Positions 51,298-61,938 of a stretch of 64,000 nt of DNA are shown piece by piece. The DNA is from Dipetalonema caudispina (Eukaryota > Nematoda > Chromadorea > Rhabditida > Onchocercidae). How positions within the stretch are numbered: position 1 is the first letter of the stretch; each line of letters begins with the position of its first letter. Under the pieces are notes generated by a model that was given only the letters and a program-made list of their open reading frames with translations, had not been told where the DNA came from and made no database searches. Position numbers and translations under genes: made by a program. The stretch is taken from positions 62,001 through 126,000 of the forward strand of contig JABVXV010000114.1 of the NCBI GenBank assembly GCA_013365325.1, given 5' to 3'.

Positions 51298-53095
51298 TCA
51301 TCGTTGATCAGTTCTGAAAATCATTGCGATAACTGGATATTGCTGATTTACCTGGTTTCTGGCGTTCGTGGTATTCCTTCGTTAATTTTTCGATCCTCGG
51401 AAAAAAAATACTTCCCATTGAGCTTGAAACGCTTACAGATACCAAAGAAGTCGAAGGCACTAGAAAATTTACCGAGTATGTTGTGGATTTCGGACAATTT
51501 TTGCACTGGATTTAATGTAGATTGACCTCGAGGAGGAAGTTCAAGATTTGAGCCGTCAAATTATTGCATTGGATCCATCCCGTAATTAGATTGTTAACCG
51601 TACTCTGCGGACTTTTAAAAAACATAAGTAGTTATTCCCTTCCAATCCTTTCCAAGAAGCATTTTCATGAGGAGCAAAAACGAATACCTACTCGAAGGAG
51701 TTGAGCATACTGGAAACGTTAAGCAGCGCTTTCAAAGCTCTTGTTAATTTCTCGCCATGTAAGCGATACCAGTCTCGAGTTGATATTCCCACAATAAACG
51801 CTAAGATGCCCAAAAGAACTTGCTCCGTTTCTGCATTTTGCACCGCGTGCCACACAAAACAGTTCAATAGTAGACTGTATTTCGGGAATTGTTGCTTAAT
51901 GAGAACTGGGAAGAGAATGATATCTTAGTTCTTCAATTCTAGATTTGAATTGATACGGTAAGTTGATTTAACTATTTTGGTTATTTCTCTTATTTTAAAA
52001 CTAATTTTTCGAGAATAAACCGAAGAAGTAGGGGATATGTGAGAGAATTTGAGAAGAAAAAGAAAGCTAACCAAATGAATCCTAAACTAAGGAGTACTGC
52101 CACTGTTGCAAGTAACCGGGTTTGCACAATTTGCTTTTTCCTGAAAACTCCCTTCCGAAAAAAGACTTCGAATACTCAATGTTCATATATAATAAACTTT
52201 TAGATATGATCGTCCGTAAAGAATGATAAATATTCCACAAAAAGAAAATATAGGCAACACGAGGTTTAAATAATGTTAAAATATGATGACGTGATATACT
52301 CCTAACAGGAAATGGGAGAAACCTTGTAATGTGTGTTCCGATAAATAGACTAGTACCGGAAATGAGTTTCTAAGTACTGATGAATGAACATTTGTTGTAT
52401 ACGAGTAATTGGCAGGATGATTACTTGTAACAATATTATTGTAAAAGAACTACAACATTTTATAACATTCTGATGAGAAGTCAGTGGTTAATTCACAGTA
52501 ATCTTCGATTTCCTTCAAGAATACTTCTATTAGTTCAACAATTATATGGGATATGACTTGTATTGAATTAGCAAACAGTTCTGAAGATCGTATTAAGTCT
52601 TGAATTTAGCTTACATCACTGCTAGTGATGTTGATGACTTGCTTCGTACATCTGGTTCAGAAGTTGCTCCTTCAAGAACTGCCACATCTGATGTCGTCAA
52701 GTTTAGCTTTACATGGCCACTAAATCCATACTGACACTTATTTATAAATTGTTGAGCGTAAAGCATATTTGAAAATTTGAGTGTTAATTTTGCAGCAAAT
52801 GTCACACTTTGAAGTGATGATCTCAATCCTAGACACTAAATGATTTCATTCGGGAATAAATTTATCATGATTATATTATTGAAATATAGTGGTCTTCTGG
52901 TTTCTGAGAACTTGAGAAAGAATGGTCTTACCTACCTACACATGAATCACCCCTGAAATATATATTAAAATACTGTGTCGAAATTAGCGATAATATATAG
53001 CACTACCTATCCGGAAACTCGTAATCCGGAATGTCTCGTTCATCTTTCACATAAGCAGTGGCTATTGCTTTACCAACCTTTTCGTTTTTCGCCAT
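51298..53095 (-). CDS. unrecognised multi-exon membrane protein with a 17-nt micro-exon
   Basis: Not recognised. Exons read from 53095: 53095-53007, 52952-52936 (17 nt), 52828-52615, 52140-52072, about 51905-51691, about 51530-51352 and 51313-51298. The first four join with matching phase. Start is MAKNEKVGKAIATAYVKDER then DIPDYEFPDRGDSCVGLRSS; exon 3 encodes a soluble part (VTFAAKLTLKFSNMLYAQQF). Exon 4 adds KKQIVQTR and a membrane segment LLATVAVLLSLGFIW. Exon 5 carries FPKYSLLLNCFVWHAVQNAE, a second segment VLLGILAFIVGI and WYRLHGEKLTRALKALLNVS. Exon 6 reads LSEIHNILGKFSSAFDFFGI and then charged sequence; exon 7 ends TRTDQR. The 4/5 and 5/6 junctions could not be fixed, so exons 5-7 may be offset or belong to a separate gene. 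If exon 3 is read through its donor it stops after LAVM, giving a 106-residue protein. Confidence 0.5.
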
Positions 53096-54162
53096 AATAA
53101 ACAATGCGCTCCCTTTGAAATTATCCTTATGTTTTTAGTGGTTAAATTTGACCAGGAAATCTGCATATCTACATGAATATCACCAGGTAGTAACTACTGT
53201 TTCCGGCTTTTCAAGATTAAAAAAGAGCAGTTGTAGCCATGCATAAACCTTGTCGGATATTCTGACATATTTAAATTAAATAAACTAATACAGCCAAAGC
53301 TCTAATCCTAAATGTATCCGTTAGTAGTTCCCATCTTTATTAAAAATCTTCACTTTAACATCCAATATTTCAGTATTTATCTAAAATATTCTGCGCGTCT
53401 TGATCAGTTCCAAATTCTTTTTCTCAGAATTTTCATCCACCAAAATATCAAAGTATAATGATTTTCCATTTAACTTTGTAATTTATAACATGATTTCTAT
53501 CTCTCTGAAAAACTGCAACTTCAAACGGAAACATGCTTATCTAACATATTACATCACAACATCATCCGGAAAACAACCCCTCCGTCCTCTCACACTGATC
53601 AGATACTTTTTTTTGGCTATTTGTGCCTGGCTCCTTTTAGATCATTGCAAAATGACTCCGAATCAGCGGTTGTTTCCGTGTTGGCTGATTGTTGTAATCC
53701 GGCATCATGATGAGTAGTGGTTTCCGTAGTCATATTTCACTTCCGTGCTTTACTTCTATACTCCTGTTCCCGTTTGCCTGGTATTTCCTAGAATGAGATG
53801 AAAGAGTTTCCCAGTCACAATATGTTATTTAACACCAAATAAATCTTCCTTTTCCGAGATTTCATGTAATTTCAAAAACTTCAGCTTTTCCGGTGATGAT
53901 ATTTCACACAAGAGTTAAATCAGTAATAGATTACTGATAGCTGGTAATAGCTTTAATTTTCCTATTTGTTTGGGAAATATTCATAAATAAATAGTGTTGA
54001 CTTCTGATAATAATTAGTTTTCCTCTTTTCTGATAATTTTCTGGCTGCTGTATATTTAAGTTTGCTTTTTAGTGATTACTACATTGATTATCAATTAATG
54101 ATTTCACACCCTATTCAGTTATCACTTCTCCAACTGACCAGTCCTATTCCTCCGATAAAGCA
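53096..54162. promoter_or_regulatory. divergent intergenic region, probable promoters
   Basis: About 1.07 kb between the start codons of the unrecognised minus gene and USP14. No individual element could be assigned. A plus open frame at 53400-53717 has no support. Confidence 0.35.
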
Positions 54163-57100
54163 ATGGTACGAGTATTCGTTAAGTGGGGAAAGGAACGATT
54201 CGAAGTGGATGCAAATGTGGAGGATTCTCCGCTTCAGTTGAAATCACAACTATTTTCGTTAACAGGTGTGAACCCTGATCGACAAAAAGTGCTCATTAAA
54301 GTAAGTCAGATTTTCTCTCTGCTTTCTATAGGTTGGTCTTCTCTCAATCATTTTATTAGTTTAGAATGCCTAAGGATTCTTTATAAGAGTTGCCTCAATT
54401 ATTCATTATCCTTATCAATTATGCACTATTAAATGACTGTTCCGTTATATCTTTTTTATGTTACATTCAATCTTTTAAAAGATACGACAAGTGTTTTTGT
54501 GTGTGCACATTGTATTGAATTTACATTTTGTTAATTCTTATACATTGTATTAAATAGAAGATGTTGCGTTGGATTGTCAGGCATTCACACTTTATTCATT
54601 CTTTTAGTAAAGCGTAATACTGAATTTCAGTTTCTATTGGTTATCTTTGCCATGTAACGACGTAATGTTATTATATTTTTGTGTTTAAAGATTCCATTTT
54701 TTTCTTGCTTTCTTTATTACTAATGCTTTACCCCTCATTGTGCAACGAAAATAACTTTCCTAGTCTTTAAATGCGTACGAGAACATGTGGAAACGCAAAA
54801 GAAGATATCCAGTCACATTATTTTATGTTAAATTTTTTTTGTGTCTTGTCTCGGGGCAGTGGAAATTCATTTCTCAGGAAACGGTAGAATATTTTTCATG
54901 ATTTATTTATCCTTGCAATGCTTATAGGGTAAAATTCTTGGTGATAACAGCTGGGATGGTTGTGAGTTAAAAGATGGTATGATAATGATGATGATTGGTA
55001 GTGGTGGCATAATCCCACCACCTCCACCAGTTAGCCGTCTGGAGGAAAATTGTGACGGTATGGAAGCTGAGGTACTTGTTTTTTTTTTTTACCTTTTTTT
55101 GTAGATGAACGATCGTTTGCTGCCGAAATTCAACTCAGGAATTTAACAATTTATCATTTGGTTTAGTCAGTTAAGAAAATAAAATGATTACTTGATGTTG
55201 TTCTTGGCGATTATTTATATTTCCAGACATCAAATTCTCTCGTCCTGCCAGCTGGTTTGAAGAATCTAGGCAATACATGTTATCTGAATGCGACTTTACA
55301 GTGTTTCAAGGTAGGTAACCTATGCCTGTTACTTTAAAGAAAAATTAAAAATACTTGCCGAAGTCGTTTTTGATATCGTACATATCGTCCAGTTTAGGTA
55401 ATACCAGAACTGAGGGAAGCACTAAACAAATATTCTGAATCAATTCAAAGTGCATCCGTTGATGGTGAGGGTGGCTCAAAAGCTCTTACTGCTGCCGTTC
55501 GTGATTTGTATCAGATGATGGACAATCAAAAATCAAAAGGCTATGGCGGTGTTATTCCACTTATTATGATACAGGTTTGTTTAGTGGTTGGCTGTATAAA
55601 TTGTCGAAGTAGTCTTTTTTTCTTCTGCAATAGAGAGAACATATTTCAACTTGTAAGCCCAGTTGTTCTTCATAGAGGCTGGTACTATCTCAAATTATGA
55701 CCTGATGTGTCGCGAGAAATTCTAAAATTGTGGGAAGCACTATCGTACATTAACTAGGCGACTTATTATTGGCTTCCTTAGACAGTGAGTGTCGAGTGTT
55801 ATCATAAAGTGGAATTTTTAGCAACAGTTTTTAATTTTGGGTTATCTGCTAAAGGTAGTGCATAATGTTCTTCCACAATTTGCGGCACGAGACGAGCATG
55901 GATGGATGCAGCAGGATGCAAACGAGTGCTGGACCGAACTACTTCGAGCTTTTCAGACGCAATTGAAAGTTACAGGTTTTCATGTTTCGACCTATTATTA
56001 AAAGCAAAGCTAGTCACTATAATTCTTAATTTCCATTAATAAACTTGTAAGAATGTTTTCATATCAGAAGTTTTAATAACGAAGTTGAGGATGCATTATC
56101 TTTTGAATGCTAAACATTACTGGGATGAAAATAAGTGTATTTTTTTCTTGCCAAAATTTCTGCTTCACCTGAGATGCTGATAAATATATCAGTTTTTTTC
56201 TTATTATTTTTTTCGTATAGATCATGAATCATCTTCAAAAGATCATTTGGCATCTATAGTTTCAAGATATATGGAAGGTAGGTTCAAGATTGAAATGAAG
56301 AATCTGGAATCTGATGCGGAGCCTATTAATGTCACAAAAGAAACTTTTTTACAGGTCATTCTTTTTCTATTCCTTTTTGTTTCTTTTTTTGCGAGGAAGA
56401 GAGAATTGATGAAATTGTTATTAGTTAATCTGATTTCAGAATGGGTGTTTCTCCAAAATATATTTATGAAAATTACTTCCATTTCAGCTAAGCTGCTTCC
56501 TTAGCCAAGAAGTAAAGTATGTGCAACTGGGCATTAAAGGTAGGTTGACGGAGGAAATTACCAAAAAGTCATCAGTGCTTGGTCGTGACGCTAGATATGA
56601 AAAGAAGACTTTGATTGATCGCCTTCCAGCATATCTCTCAATACAAATGGTTCGGTTTTTCTATAAGGAAAAGGATAAGGTAAGATTCACGTTTTTAAAT
56701 TAAGTTTGTATGATTACGTAATGAATAGGTGATTGGATAGTCCTGACGCTTTAAGCAGTAGACAGTTCAGCATATGATTTGCAAGGTGTTCTATAGAATT
56801 TCGAGCATTTTAAGATTCCCAGTCAGTTTTCATATTAAATTAATTTTGATACATCATATTTGTTTTGCTGTACTCATTCCCAGTTGTTTCAGGTCAATGC
56901 AAAGATTTTAAAGGATGTTAAATTTCCTCTGATACTCGATTTGTACGATATGTGCACGCCTGAATTACAGCAGGAGTTATTACCGGCACGCGATGCCTTT
57001 AAAGTAACAATCTTCCTATAAATTATTTCATGAAAATATTTGCATATTTATTTCGTTTGTTTTCTAATATTGTTGAATATATTTGTGTGGGATACTTTCC

Positions 57101-57962
57101 GGGAGTTTATTCCTAACACATGTCTTAAGTACTTTATCAAATATGCGAGATATTTACTCTGTAATGTTTCCAAAATACACTCTGGATAGCTCTTGAAGAT
57201 ATTCTTTGTGTAATTATATGGTTCTCTCTTGCAGGAGGAGGAGGACAGGAAAGTCGAAACATTGAGAACATCAAAAACTGCTGATGAGATAGCGGTAGTT
57301 TCTGAGTCAGATAAGAGTGAAAGAATCGAAAAAGTTGTTCCTTTTAGTTTCAGCAATGATCCCGGATCAAATAACAGTGGATATTACGAATTGCAGGTTG
57401 ATTTATACAACATCAGTTTATCTGAAAATATCCGAAATTTCATTTCCCGAAAAATGCTGGTGATATTGGTATCACATAATTCCTATTAATTCATCTCCCT
57501 AAAGGCTGTTGATAGTTATGATAATTAGGCAACTCTGATAATGGGTAAGGTTTAATATCTTCAGTGATATGGATCTTCATTATGAAATAGTCATCAAATG
57601 TTTATCCTTGAAATCTATGTTGTAATACTAACGTTTAAATTATCTGCTTCAGGGAGTTATAACGCACAAAGGTCGTTCATCTAGTAGTGGACATTATGTT
57701 GCATGGGTGCGCGTGAAAGGAAATCATTGGGCGATGTGTGATGATGATGAAGTAAGAATTTGCGCTAATGATACTTTCAGTCGAGCAAATGGGACTTTAT
57801 TTTCCTATGGATGATATAAGCTTTCGAATTTTTATTATATAGACCCTAAGTTTTTTATAGGTGCATCCAGTCAATACGGAAGATATTTTGAAATTATCAG
57901 GTGGAGGTGATTGGCATTGTGCATACGTATTACTTTATGGTCCAAGAATATTAAAGAAGTGA
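54163..57962 (+). CDS. usp-14: USP14, proteasome-associated deubiquitinase
   Basis: Role (known): USP14/Ubp6 docks on the proteasome base through its ubiquitin-like domain and trims ubiquitin chains from substrates. Eleven exons (54163-54300, 54928-55071, 55227-55310, 55398-55574, 55855-55975, 56221-56354, 56488-56679, 56893-57003, 57235-57396, 57653-57751, 57861-57962) join cleanly to 487 residues; human is 494. Seen: an N-terminal ubiquitin-like domain (MVRVFVKWGKERFEVD to about residue 75), the catalytic Cys box LPAGLKNLGNTCYLNATLQC, QQDANECW, the His box HKGRSSSSGHYVAWV and the Asp-rich CDDDEV, ending AYVLLYGP. All catalytic residues are present. Lys/Glu-rich exon 9 corresponds to the variable insert. 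Confidence 0.97.
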
Positions 57963-58669
57963 AGTTCGCATTGTTTTTGAATTTTCGTTGTTTTTGTCAG
58001 TCATACATAGGCATCTTTACGTTTTTTCTTGAGAACTAATCAAGTAACATCGCAGGATACTTTTTTACTTGATTTTGTGCTTAATACTTGGTGTATGAAA
58101 TACACGGCATGTATGAACGTTTGCTGGATTGTCAGCATGCACTTTTTGTGTTGTTCTTTATGTTATCTCATTCCATGCTTTGTTAAAGTCCATTTAGAAA
58201 GGCTCAAAAATAAGAACGCCAGCTAAATTTATGAGAATATTTATTCTTATGTGCGATCTGTAAGCCAATACCCTTCTATATTCTTTACTTGTATACAGCA
58301 TTTGTATTACGTTGATTTACTTTTAAGGATTTCTAAAAAAAGGAAACACGGTCATATTAAACCAAAGAAAATTTTATGAAGTAGAAAACAATGCCAGTTA
58401 AATAATTTTGTTTCTTTTCTGTTTTGTTCACGTAAATCATACAAAGTCTGTATCTTTTTCCAAATTTTCTTTTCCGACCTTTCAGGAAGAAGAATTTTTC
58501 TTGTTGAAGATGTTATTTTAATGCGGATTATTTGAAGCATGCAACAATTCTTTCGAGACAGTAATTCTTTATATATTTTTTGTTGCTTATCTGTTGCTAT
58601 AAAACTTTCACTTCTATCGATTAACTTTTGAACTGGTTGTACAAAGATGAACGCGAAGAAGTATTAGTC

Positions 58670-59360
58670 GTATTCCTTTGACATTTGACAATGCTCTCAA
58701 TATCTATAATCATAATTTCGTGCTAGTCGCATATGTAAAGGCGAAAAGAATTTTTTCCCGTCAAATTGGTCAAGATGTAAGAGTTTATTGATTATTAATA
58801 TATTTGTGAGCTTGGTGAAAGTTCTTTTCCTCGTATTACCGCTTTATATTTTTCAGTAATTCGTAATCCAACTATTAACGTTACTTTTTCATTAGGCCGA
58901 GGGGAATAATTTGACCAATGGCGTTATGAGCCCGTTTTTCGGGAATCAAATTTACAGTAATATTCGGATGGGTGGGTTGTTGAGCTCTCAATTGGTATGC
59001 TCCTTTAAATGGTCGAGTTATTCCGGTGAATTAACAAGTTCCATGGATGGCAGGGATCAATTTTTGCAGCATTTCATGATATAGGGGTTGCCGGTTTGAT
59101 ACCAATGAGTGGCAATTTTGAAACTGGAATCGGTCTTATGTGGTGTGAGCCCTTTTGCTTTTGATAAAAATTGAGTAGTGTTGCTTTATTTATGATCAGG
59201 GAGAGGAATTTCCAGTATCCCTTCAGGCTGTGATCTGCTTGTTTAGTGATAAATTTTTTAAGGATCTGTAGTTGTATACCGTTAGATTTTCACTTTTTTT
59301 GGACCATTTATTTGTCATTGCAGTGGGTTGTTCGAAAGAAAAGGCTGGCATTGGTCGTAG
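58670..59360 (+). other. coding-like exons upstream of DHDDS, phase-compatible with it
   Basis: Three stretches, about 58680-58776, 58896-58994 and 59054-59144, are open, flanked by splice-like sites and join in phase to one another. They also join to the acceptor at 59324 just before the DHDDS Met. They encode FVLVAYVKAKRIFSRQIGQD, then a part with NGVMSPFFGNQIYSNIRMGG, and GSIFAAFHDIGVAGLIPMSG. The family was not recognised. Either DHDDS has an N-terminal extension or isoform, or these belong to another transcript. Confidence 0.4.
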
Positions 59361-59361
59361 T

Positions 59362-61709
59362 ATGTGGTTTGATTTGGACGAAAAAAAAACTTGGTGGCAT
59401 AGTTTGGCGAAATATTTCCTCACGCTTGGTCCGATTCCGGAGCATATTGCTTTCATTATGGATGGCAATCGACGATATGCCCGAAGACAACGGTATTCGT
59501 CGTTTGCTGAAGGTCATCGCAAGGGTTTTGATAAGTTAACAAAAGTAGGGATTTTAATCTTTTTTTCTCTTCGGCACTAATTACGTCAAAGCTCATATTA
59601 TTTGTTTTAGAAAAATGTGAAATAGATGTGTGACTTGGAAAATACTGGAATAAAATTGTTCATTGCAGGTAATGCAGTGGTGTCGAGAGTTTGGCGTGAA
59701 AGAAGTAACCGTGTATGCGTTTAGTTTAGAAAATTTCAAGCGAAGCGCAACCGAAATCGACGATTTGTTGGCGCTATTCGAGCATAAACTTACACAGCTT
59801 CTAGATGAAAGTTTAGTGTTTCGCTGTGGTTACCATAAAAAATCACTGAAATCATTCGTTGTGGAGTATACATCATTCGCAGAATCAATCATTTCTGTAA
59901 TTGATATTGACGAAAAAATTTTGTAGTGAAAATATTCTTATGCGGATTGCTTTATTACCAAATGATGTTCAATAGTTCCTTTTTTTATTCTATTGCTTTA
60001 CAAACAAAGTGAATCTCAGCGATTATATTTTAGGGATAAACTTATTGAAAATGGTATTCGCATTCAATTTTTTGGGAATTTAAAACATCTTCCACCAAAG
60101 CTTCGACAATACATAGCGAAAATTGAATTGTTAACAAAGGAGCATAATAGGTAATGTTGTCTATTGGGGTTCAATAAAGTAGATAACTTTATTCTTTTTC
60201 CCGCTCAGACTATTTCCTTCATTTTCTACTTTTGGTTGTAAGAATCTGTTTAGCGAGATTTCGAAATTCTTACGTAAAAATTAAGTAGGTCAATCCAAAA
60301 CATTCAGTTGGAGGTACTTGTGTGACGTACTGTTTCTATTTACCTTTATGTTATAATCTTCTTCTCATTCCGGTCCAATATTGGATTGACGGCTTATGCA
60401 ATTTGCTGATCATTTATTTTTCATTAGATTTTTTTTTTTTTTATTTTTTCCTTCACACTCTACTCAAATTTTGAAGGTAAAAACCGAGGAATGGCTATCG
60501 TTAAGGAAATGTCCAGACTTGTTAGGTAGACTAATTAATTGCATGAAGATAACGAACTTACGTTTTACTAATATAGTTTCTTTCTAATACAACGTAGGAA
60601 TTTCTGTTACATATACTTCACGATGTTTAGTGGCACAGTGAATGTATGTATTGCTTATACAGCACAGGATGAGCTGAGAAGAGCTTTTGTTACGATAGCT
60701 CACGGCGTCCAAAAAGGTATGTTGCTTTCAAACTCTTGTATAGCTTAACCCAAACGACCATGAATGAGGGAATGAACTTTTAAACATGATGATTTTGGTT
60801 ATCGCTATTGAGCTCACATTTAATTTCCCTTTGAAGAAATACCGAAAATATTTGTGTTCTAGGGTTACTGGCAACAACTGATATAAATGAATGTTTAATA
60901 TCACGATGTCTTGATAGTCGCTTCTCGAATGATCCTGATCTGCTGATTAGGACAAGTGGAGAGACACGTTTAAGTGATTTCCTACTATGGCAGGTATGGT
61001 TAGTGAAGAATCTCGATATCATTCCTTTCACTTTTTTAAATAACTTTTGAATGAAAAATAAACAGTTCATAATATATGATTACTACCTACCTATAAGAGT
61101 CCTATTTTTTCTGAGCTAGCTTTTCTTTGCTGTGAACTTTCCAGTGCCATATAGATCGCCAAAATACCACACTTCAAATGGTACTTGAAGAAGTTTAGAA
61201 AAAAGGAATTAAATTCATATTTTCAGTGTTCCAAATGTCATATTTATTTTGATGAAGTGCTGTGGCCAAACTTTGATTACTGGAACCTTTGTAAGGCAAT
61301 ATATTTCTATCAGCAAAGTCAGATGCCTTTAAAGGTTTTCTTTTTGTCGAACCGTTTTGCAGTTAATGAAAATAATTTAGTGGATTGATTAGCTGCTCAG
61401 ACCTTGGTCGAGAGAATTGCAATGACATTTTCGGCTTGGAAAACAATATGTGGTTGGAAAGTTGTTGAAAACATTTTGTATCTGGGTTACAGTTCTTGAT
61501 TTCAAGGAAATCGTTAGAGAGGTGATTATGCTTTAACATAGAAATATTAAATCCTAGCTAAAAGACATGATATTTTGTTGCAGCAGTTAAATGAAAACTG
61601 TTTGGCGGAACAGAAATCAGCAGATAACGAAAATGTTTTGGAGTTCCTCCGCTGGGCTGATGAGGAACGGTTAGAAGATTTACGACAAATGTCCGAAACA
61701 ATATGCTGA
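59362..61709 (+). CDS. DHDDS: dehydrodolichyl diphosphate synthase (DHDDS, cis-prenyltransferase)
   Basis: Role (known): DHDDS extends farnesyl diphosphate with many isoprene units to make dehydrodolichyl diphosphate, the precursor of dolichol for N-glycosylation, with an NgBR/NUS1 partner in animals. Exons 59362-59544, 59669-~59817, ~60034-60150, 60631-60716, 60863-60993, 61227-61334 and 61584-61709 give about 300 residues. Seen: [19 protein letters not shown] with the catalytic Asp, [38 protein letters not shown], and the diagnostic [28 protein letters not shown] follows. The start Met gives [12 protein letters not shown], aligned with the human start. The exon 2/3 junction is ambiguous, with two in-frame solutions. 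A polyadenylation signal AATAAA lies at 61852-61857. Confidence 0.93.
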
Positions 61710-61851
61710 CCATTTTAATGGATGACTAAGACAACGGACGAAAGATCAATAAGTGATTTCTTTCATTTTCGATCCAGTAATTAATTTATTGGTAAATTGG
61801 TAATAACTTTAAAGCGGGAATTCTGAGTGTTTGTTATGCTTTAAAACAGAA

Positions 61852-61857
61852 AATAAA
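61852..61857 (+). terminator. AATAAA polyadenylation signal of DHDDS
   Basis: Canonical hexamer about 140 bases after the DHDDS stop, 82 bases short of the convergent GPHR stop codon. Confidence 0.5.
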
Positions 61858-61938
61858 TCTCAGTTTGCTTCTTTCTTGATTAAAAATGCGCTTACAATAA
61901 CCTGTCATGACCAGTGGATTTGTCGCAGTATTCACTTA

